From positions 124,001 to 188,000 of the forward strand of contig CAWJHE010000006.1 of the NCBI GenBank assembly GCA_963842455.1: a DNA stretch of 64,000 nucleotides. Reading direction: 5' to 3'. The position numbers and the translations under genes are program-made. Positions 54,636 to 62,439 of this stretch are shown here, piece after piece (the stretch's first letter is position 1; each line of letters starts with the position of its first letter). The notes beneath the pieces were generated by a model. That model made no database searches. It worked only from the letters and a program-made list of their open reading frames with translations, and was not told the origin of the DNA. The DNA is from CAWJHE01 sp963842455. Its GTDB lineage: Bacteria; Chloroflexota; Anaerolineae; Anaerolineales; UBA4823.

Positions 54636-55839
54636 GTGACTTTCTCCTTTACAGCATCTGGCCAATTCTTGGGGTTAAAGCCAAATTGGGCCAGGAAAGC
54701 ATAAGCCATACGTTCCAGCCCGAAGGCAACACAGCCGGTGTGGGTAGGTGAACCATCCGACAGGGTAATGTTCAGGTTGCGCCCAAAGAAGTCCTGGTGA
54801 TAATTATAGGAGCCGACTGCCAGGGTAGAAGACTTGAAAGGCAATCTGGCGCGGATTTCAAATTTCAACTGGAAGGCGCTTTGGAAAGCTGCCTGTTTGC
54901 GAAATTCTCCTACAAAGAAGGGGTCGTTAGCGCTTTCGACGCTATAGCTCAGGCCGATTTTTCCGAAAACTTTTTCCATGCGCTGGCGAGCAATTTCCCG
55001 GTTTTCCAGGACGAAATCTTTCGAGCCGACAAAAATGACTTCGCGCATCGTAAAGTTCCAAAGGCGTTCTAAGGATGTCAGGTTAATGGCTTCATATCGA
55101 AAACACTGACCAACTGCTGTGACGATCATGCTGTTGTTGGGTAATGGGTTGTCTGCCAGGGCAAAGTAGAGGTGATAACAAACAGCAGGAGAGAGCAAGG
55201 TCCGGATTGGCGAAAAAGAATCCAGGGACGTGCTCAGGTCGTGATCTACACAGCAAGCATGTTGGGCAAAGTGATCTATGGCATCCAGGTCTTCGCGCAA
55301 GTGTGTGGCAAAGGTCAAGGAATGCGGGAAGGCGCGGAAGTAATTCACCCTTTCCAAATACTTGGCGGGGATCAAGGTGGGAAAACGGTACGGTTTGGCC
55401 TCAAATGAATCAGCCAGATCCAGGAAAAGACCTTCGAAGTAGTCCATTAACTGGCTGAGCAGTGGTCCACAGGTAAAGACGCCTTGAGTCTCCTGGCTGA
55501 TTTCCTGCCTGTCAACCAATTCGATCATAGGGTCCTGGTTGTAGAAAACTGGGCGTTTTGAATAATCTTCCAGGACCTGGATTTTGGGCTTAATCGAGCC
55601 CTTGGCCATGGATGTAACTACACGCTGTACTTTCTCTTCAATCTGGGTGCGATGCTCAGGCGATTTAAGCTCGCACTGAAGCACCGATACAAGACGATTT
55701 TTTCCTGACTGACTTCTACATCCTCAATCCATTCATCCACATAAGCCAGTTTGGATTTGATTTCTCCGGTTAAGTGAATGGGTATGGGAATAACTGGGAC
55801 GAGTTCGATTGATTCGAACGAAGGATGTTTATTTAGCAT
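54623..55839 (-). CDS. Aminoacyl-tRNA-synthetase-like amino acid:[carrier protein] ligase, with one frameshift
   Basis: Reconstructed 405 residues from the ATG at 55839 (GGAGG nine bases upstream). One A missing from an A6 run at 55698-55703 breaks the frame between VEVSQEK and NRLVSVLQCELKS. The class II synthetase core is visible: AFPHSLTFATHLREDLDAI, SPAVCYHLYFAL (Cys expected to be a zinc ligand), motif 2 GQCFRYEAINLTSLERLW/FTMREVIFVG and motif 3 THTGCVAFGLERMAYAFL. It lacks any tRNA-binding domain and is shorter than SerRS. This is the make-up of stand-alone ligases that load glycine, alanine or similar onto carrier proteins. The carrier gene is immediately upstream and overlaps by 11 bases. 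Which amino acid is used cannot be read. Confidence 0.82.
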
Positions 55840-56086
55840 GACCATTTGCCTCCAGGTGTGCACAAATTTCCGGAATGCTGATCAGTTGAGCAATGGTATC
55901 TGCGTTGATTTCAATCCCAAATCGCTCTTCGAGCAGCATCATGACTTCCATATGTCCAAGCGAATCCCATTCTGGAAGATCGCCGAATGCCAGGTCAGAT
56001 GATATGGATTCGACGGGGACCTGGATGGCTTCGGCTAAAACCTTCTGGACTTGTTGGATCAGTGGGTTTATTGGATGAGTTTCCAT
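55829..56086 (-). CDS. Acyl/aminoacyl carrier protein
   Basis: 85 residues. Four-helix carrier protein with the phosphopantetheine-attachment Ser in WDSLGHMEVM (Ser42). Acidic overall, as usual. It overlaps the start of the aminoacyl ligase and lies three bases after the methyltransferase stop, so it is the dedicated partner of the ligase rather than the fatty-acid ACP. It needs a phosphopantetheinyl transferase encoded elsewhere; its cofactor derives from CoA, whose precursor genes are at the other end of this window. Confidence 0.9.
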   Translation of the reverse strand: METHPINPLIQQVQKVLAEAIQVPVESISSDLAFGDLPEWDSLGHMEVMMLLEERFGIEINADTIAQLISIPEICAHLEANGHAK

Positions 56087-56089
56087 AGC

Positions 56090-57051
56090 TTACACTTCCT
56101 GACTTTTGTTGGATGGTTTTACTTTTCGGACGCCAACCGGTGGGTACTGGGGGTCCCATACTCCCCAGGGCATACCGTTATCCCCGGATTTATAGTAGAA
56201 AGAAGCCAAATTTTCACGTAATTCAGAACAATTTTTCAGATCTGTCATGATTTGGTCATAAGCTGCGTAATTGGAAGGCGTAGAGGCAGGCAGGTCGAAC
56301 AATTTGCGCAAACTGCTATCTGTATAACACCAGCCATGCGAAGCCTGGTGGAACCAATCATCCTCCTTAGCAGCGCCCAGGGTGGCCAGGAGCATACCGC
56401 CGGGTTTTAAGACCCGTTGTAGCTCTTGAACAACTTCCGATAGACCTTCAGGTGTATTGTGTTCCAAGGCTGAAACGGCAACGACAGCATCCAGGGAATT
56501 ATCTGGGATATCGGGTAAATGTGATAAATCCTGATTGTAGATGCGAACTTTTCCGAGACTGGTAGGTTTGCGCTGTGAATCAAGCTGGTCATTGATCGTT
56601 TTTTTCAGCCGACTCAGAATCCGCCTGAAAGAAAAAGGCTGGCTTTTTTCTCCTGATGAGGGGTGAACAGAAGATTGTGGAGCCTGCAGATCATCTGGTC
56701 GCAATCCTTCTACTCGAATGCGGGATCGAAACCGCAGCGGTAAGCCTGCCCGGCTATTTCGATCAACGCTGATGACTTCAGCGCCCTTAAGCGCCATGTA
56801 CCACTGGATCACCCCGGTTCCAGCGCCTGCATCCATGATTTGCTTCCCTTCCAAAGGACCCAGCTGGTTCAACATCCAGGTCAAGTCGAGTAAATAATGC
56901 CAGCCAAATTCAAGCCCCAGTGCTTGAGCCGTTTGTTTAATTCGTTCACCATCTGGCGGTTCTCATCCAGCAGGCTAACAGGCAGGATTTCGATTTGATC
57001 CATGGTGTAACTGGACATTGGGTCGATACCTGCGAAATGCTGAGTTGTCAT
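56090..57051 (-). CDS. Class I SAM-dependent methyltransferase, with one frameshift
   Basis: Reconstructed 320 residues. The frame from the ATG at 57051 (MTTQHFAGIDPMSSYTMDQ) breaks near 56940; restoring one A in GAATT joins it to QTAQALGLEFGWHYLLDLTW and then to the intact SAM fold IMDAGAGTGVIQWYM (motif I). Later motifs are DAVVAVSALEHNTPE and LKPGGMLLATLG. The ATG overlaps the stop of the upstream glycosyltransferase (ATGA). It probably methylates a sugar hydroxyl or amine of the glycan. The C-terminal region is variable. Confidence 0.8.
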
Positions 57052-58734
57052 TCGTTCTCCTCGTTCAAGAATGTAAACGCTTGTTTGGTTGCATGTTCAA
57101 CGCTTCCTTTGTGCGTAGAGCTCAGGATGGCATGCTGGACGCCATTCGCCAATCGTTGTATGGTTGGGGCGTTCTCAGGTAGGAGATCTTTCCAGGAAAA
57201 CGATTTGAGGCCAACAAACCCTTTCCGTGACCCTGCTGTCAAAAAGTTGTCAAATGGAAGTGAAGCCCGGTAGAGTTGGTAATAGAGAAAACGCCGCGCA
57301 TTTCGAATGAACTCAGGGGGTATCTGGATTGAATCGGCAGCAAGGAAATCATCTAAATTTTGGGTGTATTCGGTTGGCGTTTCGGGAAAGAAAACCATTG
57401 GGTATTGAGTGTAGCGTGCCTTGCCGCCGCAAAGTACTGCCGCACCCATCAGCGCAGCTTCCAGTCCAATGGACGAATTGTAAACGATGACAAACTTGGC
57501 GCGTTGGATTAATTCGTAGGAGCTGATAAACTCTTGAGAATCGATAAAAACTACGTTGGGTAAGTTTCTTACCCCGTGTAGTATCAACCCAATCACGGAC
57601 GCTTTCATTGCTTTGCTTGGCTGAATCGGGTCGCATTTCATCAGGATGTGCACGGATGACAAACAGAGTCTCTGGATGTTTCCGGATGGCTTCCAGGAGT
57701 GTATCTAACCAGGAAAACATATTTGAAAAGACCTGGTTGGCATGGATTTGGCTGGTATCGTAGATCACATTGGTAAAGATTGGCACAACCTGGCGGAATT
57801 TGCTGGCTTTCTCCAGGAATTTTTGATCCAGGCCGTGCATCTCAGGCCAAAATTGGATACCCGCCATAGAAAATTTGCCTTGAAAACGTTGCTCTAGATA
57901 GTGGTCCAGGCGGGTATTTTGCTGGGGGTTCAATTCAAATGACTCGGGAATGGGGATTGGATAAGCAGTCGCCTCGCCAGTTGTGAAAAAGGCTGAAAAA
58001 GGTTGAAAGCCAACCTCATGTAGTATGACTGGGATACCTCGCTGCTCGCAAACCCAGCGAACTGTTGCTTCCGGATACATGATTCCGTTAAAGATCACGG
58101 CGGCAGCTGGTCTGACCTGGTGTGCAAATGAAGCAAAATCCTGGGCTATGCTGAAGGCAGAGTGAATATATGCGCGCATCAGATAAGCCGTCTCCTGGTC
58201 ATCTGGCAAAGTATGGCGGCGTAAAGCCCAACGCAGGGCTGGTAAAGCCAATTTTCCCAGTGGAATTTGGGTGGGCTGGGATGCACCGGGTAATAGCAGA
58301 GAATATTCAAAGGTGCTTAATTGACTTACGTTCAAATTTCGAGTGATGGATGCAAGTTGTTCATCTGCCTGGTAAGAAAACCAGCGCGTCTGGGCGTTTG
58401 CATATAACCTTTTTGACTGGGCAACACATGCCTGGCAGGGTGGTGGTTGGCGATAGTCTTGGCGATTTGTGCCTAAGACGCAATGCTGCATACCGGCCTG
58501 GCAGATGTAGTGTATGATCGGAATTCCATCCAGGCGTAATCCCCAGCTGGTCAACAATGAAAATGCTGCATTCTGGCTGATATTGTGAATGCGGGTGGAT
58601 GCGTTAAATACAATCACCGGCTGCCTGCCTGCCGGAAAATATTCTTTGGCAGCCACTTGCTTGCTCATGCGGGCGAGCCTGAGTTGGTTCTTTATGCTGA
58701 ACCAGCGAATGCGAAAGATGTTATTCAAATCCAT
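57048..58734 (-). CDS. Capsule-type glycosyltransferase or capsule synthesis protein, with one frameshift
   Basis: Reconstructed 561 residues. An extra G in a GGGG run on the coding strand near 57574 separates LFVIRAHPDEMRPDSAKQSN from NLPNVVFIDSQEFISSYELI. The C-terminal VIVYNSSIGLEAALMGAAVL followed by GGKARYTQYP is the signature of capsular polysaccharide synthesis (CapG/KpsC/CDP-glycerol-transferase-like GT-B) enzymes. Cys-rich CQACVAQ and CVLGTN blocks in the N-terminal half are notable (four or more cysteines near residues 78-105). Likely cytoplasmic, adding a sugar or sugar acid next to the nonulosonate genes. Exact activity unknown. Confidence 0.72.
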
Positions 58735-58754
58735 TAAGATTGGTTTCGTTGGGG

Positions 58755-60671
58755 TTATTTTTTCGCTGACTTAATTTTGCTGAGAGCGTATGCCTCGGAT
58801 AAACGTTGGATTGCAATCAAGAAACCTTCACCATGACGTTGGTGCCCGCGCCAGATTTCAGGGATCATTGTTCCGTGGTAATCACCTAAAACGCTGAAGA
58901 AACGCACCCAGTCAATCGAGCCTTCGCCGATTTGCAGGCCTTCTCCGTCTAACCCAGCGCCGTCGGACAGGTGCAGATGGCGGATATAGGGCAGCATGAC
59001 GGACACCTGCTCGTAGAAGTCGACATGGGCCCAGTTGCAATACAACTTGTGATGGGATGTGTCGTAGCAGAAATTCAATCCCATCGAATCCAGAAATTCG
59101 CGAATTTCGTATGCGTCCATGAAAGCATTGGTCAACCACTGCCCGCCGAAATACCAGGGGTGCGGGGGTAAGTTTTCTAATAGGAGCTCAACACCTTCTG
59201 CGTCGATGCTCTCGACAGAGCGGCGCAGATTGTCGTAAAGAGCTTTGTGATCTGTGATCGGATGATCCAGGCTCATGGCGCCAGGATGGATAATCACTTT
59301 TGGTTTACCCAGGAAGTAGGGTGCGATTTTCCGGGTCAGATCGATTGATTTTTGAATCAGGTCGATGGATGATTTGCGATGGCGTTCTTCCAGGGAACAC
59401 AGGTCTACCAGGCTGCGATCCCAAAATTCCGGCGCATGAACCACCAGCTTTAAGGGGTGCTCCGAGCTGGCCGAGAAATCCTGACCAGGGTAGGTTTCAT
59501 CCAAGTCCTGGTCAGTAAAGTGGAATTCCAACATGTGCGGGTTGTATTGCAGCAACTCTTCATAATCACGAAAGCGTACCGTAAAACCATAGTCCATTGG
59601 CAGGATATTTTCGCTGTCAAGGTTAATTTCTACTCCCAGGTCCCTATCCAAGAAAGGTTCATCTGCTTCAATGGTGCGAGAAATCTGTCGACCCACAAGA
59701 CGTGTATAGTTTTGTGGTGAAATACCTAAGGCTGGTCCTTTCACGGCAATCATCTCGGAAGTGACTATTTCTCCGGGATGGATCGTGCGCGCAGCTACCA
59801 GGCTTTTGCCAAGCACTTCGCGGTTTAAGATTTCGCCGCGTGAGATGAATTTTTCTTCACCGGTGCCTAAGGCCTGTGTTATTTGCTGGATATCCCGCAC
59901 CATTTTCTTAAATCCTTGTGGTTCCAGGCTGGCTGCATGGTCGGGTCCATCCATGGTACGGTCCAAGGTCAGGTGGCGTTCAATGATGCTGGCGCCGACT
60001 GCAGATGCAACTGTTGAGACGGCAATGCCACGCTCATGTCCGGAGTACCCTACGGGGACGCCAAATTTTTCTAATTTGTGCATAAAACGCAGGTTTATAT
60101 CCTCAAAGGCAGCTGGGTAAGTACTGTTGCAATGTAACAATGCAAATTCCGCCTTACGTTCTTTGAGAAAGCCAACGGTGATTTCCACTTCTTCCATACG
60201 GGACATGCCGGTGGAGAGAATTAATGGTTTACCTTTCTTGACCAGGTGATCTAACAATGGCAAATTGGTGAGATCTGCAGAAGCAACTTTATAAGCGGGG
60301 ACTCCCAGGCTGTCCAGGAAGTCAGCGCTCTTTGTGTCAAACGCAGAGCATAAAAAAGTGATTTTTTGCTTTTTGCAGTAATCTACAATATCATAATAGG
60401 CTTCATCCGGCAGTTCAACTTGTTGCAGAATTGGCAACAAGTAGCGTAAGGTTTTTTCGCCGGCATTTGCATTTTCCAGATACTTCTTTGCATAAAGTTC
60501 ATTTAGATCACGTTTCTGAAACTTGACCGCGTCTGCTCCAGCATCAATAGCGACATCGATCAACTTGATGGCCAGGTCAAGGAAGCCGTTATGGTTGACC
60601 CCAATCTCTGCGATGATATATGTGGGTTGGCCATCACCTACCAGGCGATCACCTATTTTTATGACGGGCAT
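58755..60671 (-). CDS. neuB: N-acetylneuraminate synthase-like NeuB fused to a sugar-isomerase TIM barrel
   Basis: 638 residues. (1) About 15-280 is the NeuB domain: AEIGVNHNG (21-29), KFQKRD, STGMSRMEE, HCNSTYPA and GYSGHERG. It condenses phosphoenolpyruvate with an N-acyl-mannosamine-type or related sugar to give a nonulosonic acid. (2) About 285-350 is an antifreeze/SAF domain (KSLVAARTIHPGEIV, GPALGISP). (3) About 370-630 is a second TIM barrel of the xylose-isomerase/AP-endonuclease-2 type: VIIHPGAMSLDHP, LLLENLPPHPWYFG, CYDTSHHKLYCNW and HLHLSDGAG, the usual metal-binding His/Glu/Asp pattern. TTGGAGG upstream of the ATG is strong. The fusion suggests isomerisation and condensation on one chain. 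Confidence 0.9.
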   Translation of the reverse strand: MPVIKIGDRLVGDGQPTYIIAEIGVNHNGFLDLAIKLIDVAIDAGADAVKFQKRDLNELYAKKYLENANAGEKTLRYLLPILQQVELPDEAYYDIVDYCKKQKITFLCSAFDTKSADFLDSLGVPAYKVASADLTNLPLLDHLVKKGKPLILSTGMSRMEEVEITVGFLKERKAEFALLHCNSTYPAAFEDINLRFMHKLEKFGVPVGYSGHERGIAVSTVASAVGASIIERHLTLDRTMDGPDHAASLEPQGFKKMVRDIQQITQALGTGEEKFISRGEILNREVLGKSLVAARTIHPGEIVTSEMIAVKGPALGISPQNYTRLVGRQISRTIEADEPFLDRDLGVEINLDSENILPMDYGFTVRFRDYEELLQYNPHMLEFHFTDQDLDETYPGQDFSASSEHPLKLVVHAPEFWDRSLVDLCSLEERHRKSSIDLIQKSIDLTRKIAPYFLGKPKVIIHPGAMSLDHPITDHKALYDNLRRSVESIDAEGVELLLENLPPHPWYFGGQWLTNAFMDAYEIREFLDSMGLNFCYDTSHHKLYCNWAHVDFYEQVSVMLPYIRHLHLSDGAGLDGEGLQIGEGSIDWVRFFSVLGDYHGTMIPEIWRGHQRHGEGFLIAIQRLSEAYALSKIKSAKK

Positions 60672-60727
60672 GTTATACCTCCAAGGGGAAAAGAAGTGCG
60701 TTTATGGAACCGGAGCCCCGATGTATT

Positions 60728-61498
60728 CTAGGCAAGTTGGAATCCCAAATCTTCCAGAGTGATCTCCCCACTTTCCAGAAGCCTTTCGGCGCGCCGCCAA
60801 TCATCTGGTGAATCAATATCAATCCACTCATCAGGTGCGATGATCATAGGCAGGATTCGCTCTCCGGTCATAGAATTTTTTTGCAGCAGGGTATCAGCCC
60901 AGGCTGCATCCACATAACCAGTTTGCCAGTATACTTCGGGTAATGCCTGGCGGGGCATATTGTATGGTTCGGTAAACTCTGTTGCGAGCAAGGGGCGCAT
61001 AAAACCATCGGAGTGTATCTTCCACATTTTGTAAGGGTTTTGAAATGGAATACATACCGTGCGAATGGAGTCTGCCTCGGGTCTTTGGACTAACTGGTAA
61101 ACGGCCTGGTCAATATGCTGAACGCGCCGAAAAGGAGATGTGGGTCGCAATTGGACCACGATCTGCGGGTGATAATCCTCGTAATCAGCAAGCCAACTCA
61201 GGGCATGCTGAAAGACTGGCAGGTCTGGGGTCTGGTCTTGAGAAATATCTTGCGGGCGCAGAAAAGGCGTTTCTGCCCCATATTGCCTGGAAATCTCGGC
61301 AATTTCTGGATCATCCGTAGAGACAATCACCCTGTTAATCGTCTCGGCTGCCAGGGCAGCAGAAATGCTGTAGGCGATCAATGGATGTCCGGCAAAGTCA
61401 CGGATATTTTTACGTGGGATGCTCTTTGACCCACCCCTGGCAGGGATGATCGCTAATACATCGCTTGGATTACCGTAAGATTCCAATGGAGCTACCAT
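60728..61498 (-). CDS. neuA: Acylneuraminate cytidylyltransferase
   Basis: 256 residues. Activates the NeuB product to its CMP derivative. CTP loop IIPARGGSKSIPRKN (17-31), STDDPEIAE, QLRPTSPFRRVQHID and the later EVYWQTGYVD block and IDIDSPDDW-like segment of NeuA. The ATG overlaps the upstream SDR stop. It lies two genes from sat-cysC and next to neuB, completing a nonulosonate pathway except for the hydrolase or epimerase that makes the hexosamine precursor, which is not in this window. Confidence 0.93.
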   Translation of the reverse strand: MVAPLESYGNPSDVLAIIPARGGSKSIPRKNIRDFAGHPLIAYSISAALAAETINRVIVSTDDPEIAEISRQYGAETPFLRPQDISQDQTPDLPVFQHALSWLADYEDYHPQIVVQLRPTSPFRRVQHIDQAVYQLVQRPEADSIRTVCIPFQNPYKMWKIHSDGFMRPLLATEFTEPYNMPRQALPEVYWQTGYVDAAWADTLLQKNSMTGERILPMIIAPDEWIDIDSPDDWRRAERLLESGEITLEDLGFQLA

Positions 61499-62331
61499 GC
61501 TGACCAGCCTCCATCCATAACCAGGTTTGCGCCGGTCATATAGGATGATGCATCCGATGCCAGGAAAAGTAATGCTGCATTCATCTCGTCTTTTTGCGCC
61601 ATTCTTCCTAAAACGGTGCGTGTGGAATAAGCCTGTAAAAATTCCTCGTCGTGTTGGTTATACACACCGCCAGGTGTCAGACAATTTACACGGATATTTT
61701 TTCCGGCGTAATAAGTAGCCAGGTAGCGGGTCAGACCGAGTATGCCTGCTTTGGTGACTGAATAATAGACCGGTTTGAATTGAGCAGGTTGGTCTGGTCG
61801 TTGGTAAAGCCGCTGGTCAGGACCCACCAGCCCATAAATTGAAGAAATATTGACGATGACCCCGTGACCTTGCTTTAGCATGGGTTTTACAACAGCCTGG
61901 CTACTGAGAAAAGCGCCGGTCAAGTTGACTGAGATCGCTTCATTCCAGGCCTGCAGCGGGTAGCTTTCAAACTCGCCAGGATGACCTTGAAGATTGCTCT
62001 GATGGTGCTGGGGATCAAATTTTGGATCCAATACGGCGCTGTTAACCAGGATATCCAGTGAGCCAAAAGCGTCAAGCGTACTGGAGACCATTTGCAGTAC
62101 AGAGCTAGGCTGGGTGACGTCCACCTGGACAGCCAATGCTTTGCCGCCAGATGTGGAAATGGAGTTGACCAGTTCGTTGGCTTTTTCTGTATCAAGGTCG
62201 GCGACTACAATCGCGGCGCCAGCTTGTGCCAGGCTCCGGCAGAATTCTGTTCCCAGTAACCCGGCGCCGCCCGTGATGACAGCTACACGCCCGTTTAATT
62301 TGAATAGATCGAGGATATTTTCTTGTTTCAA
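61492..62331 (-). CDS. SDR family oxidoreductase of the nonulosonate cluster
   Basis: 279 residues from a TTG at 62331, chosen because AAAGGA lies five bases upstream and a 17-bp hairpin occupies the region before it; an ATG at 62415 would add 28 odd residues across the hairpin. ITGGAGLLGTEF, LVNSAVLD, NISSIYGL and VYYSVTKAGILGL (Ser, Tyr, Lys) and the ending GANLVMDGGWSAW are classical SDR. Often encoded beside neuA/neuB-like genes, where it oxidises or reduces a sugar intermediate. Substrate unknown. Confidence 0.82.
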   Translation of the reverse strand: MKQENILDLFKLNGRVAVITGGAGLLGTEFCRSLAQAGAAIVVADLDTEKANELVNSISTSGGKALAVQVDVTQPSSVLQMVSSTLDAFGSLDILVNSAVLDPKFDPQHHQSNLQGHPGEFESYPLQAWNEAISVNLTGAFLSSQAVVKPMLKQGHGVIVNISSIYGLVGPDQRLYQRPDQPAQFKPVYYSVTKAGILGLTRYLATYYAGKNIRVNCLTPGGVYNQHDEEFLQAYSTRTVLGRMAQKDEMNAALLFLASDASSYMTGANLVMDGGWSAW

Positions 62332-62361
62332 GGAGTCCTTTTGTTGGGTTTGTTTCGGGAA

Positions 62362-62406
62362 ATTTGGTCGTATTCGCACATGATCCATTTGCAAATACGA
62401 CCAAAT
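62362..62406 (-). promoter_or_regulatory. Long inverted repeat between sat-cysC and the SDR gene
   Basis: Arms 62362-62378 and 62390-62406 are complementary over 17 positions around an 11-base loop. The sole mismatch in DNA becomes a G-U pair in the minus-strand transcript, which favours an RNA hairpin made in that direction. It ends with TTCCCG, not a U tract, so it is not a standard terminator. It could be an mRNA processing or attenuation element tuning the first gene of the operon relative to the rest. Confidence 0.6.
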
Positions 62407-62439
62407 CTTATTCATTCTCCCCTGTTAATGCTGAGAAAA

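Noticed and set aside
54623..55839. Seryl-tRNA synthetase for translation
   Set aside because: No tRNA-binding coiled-coil domain, length too short, and a carrier protein gene overlaps its start.
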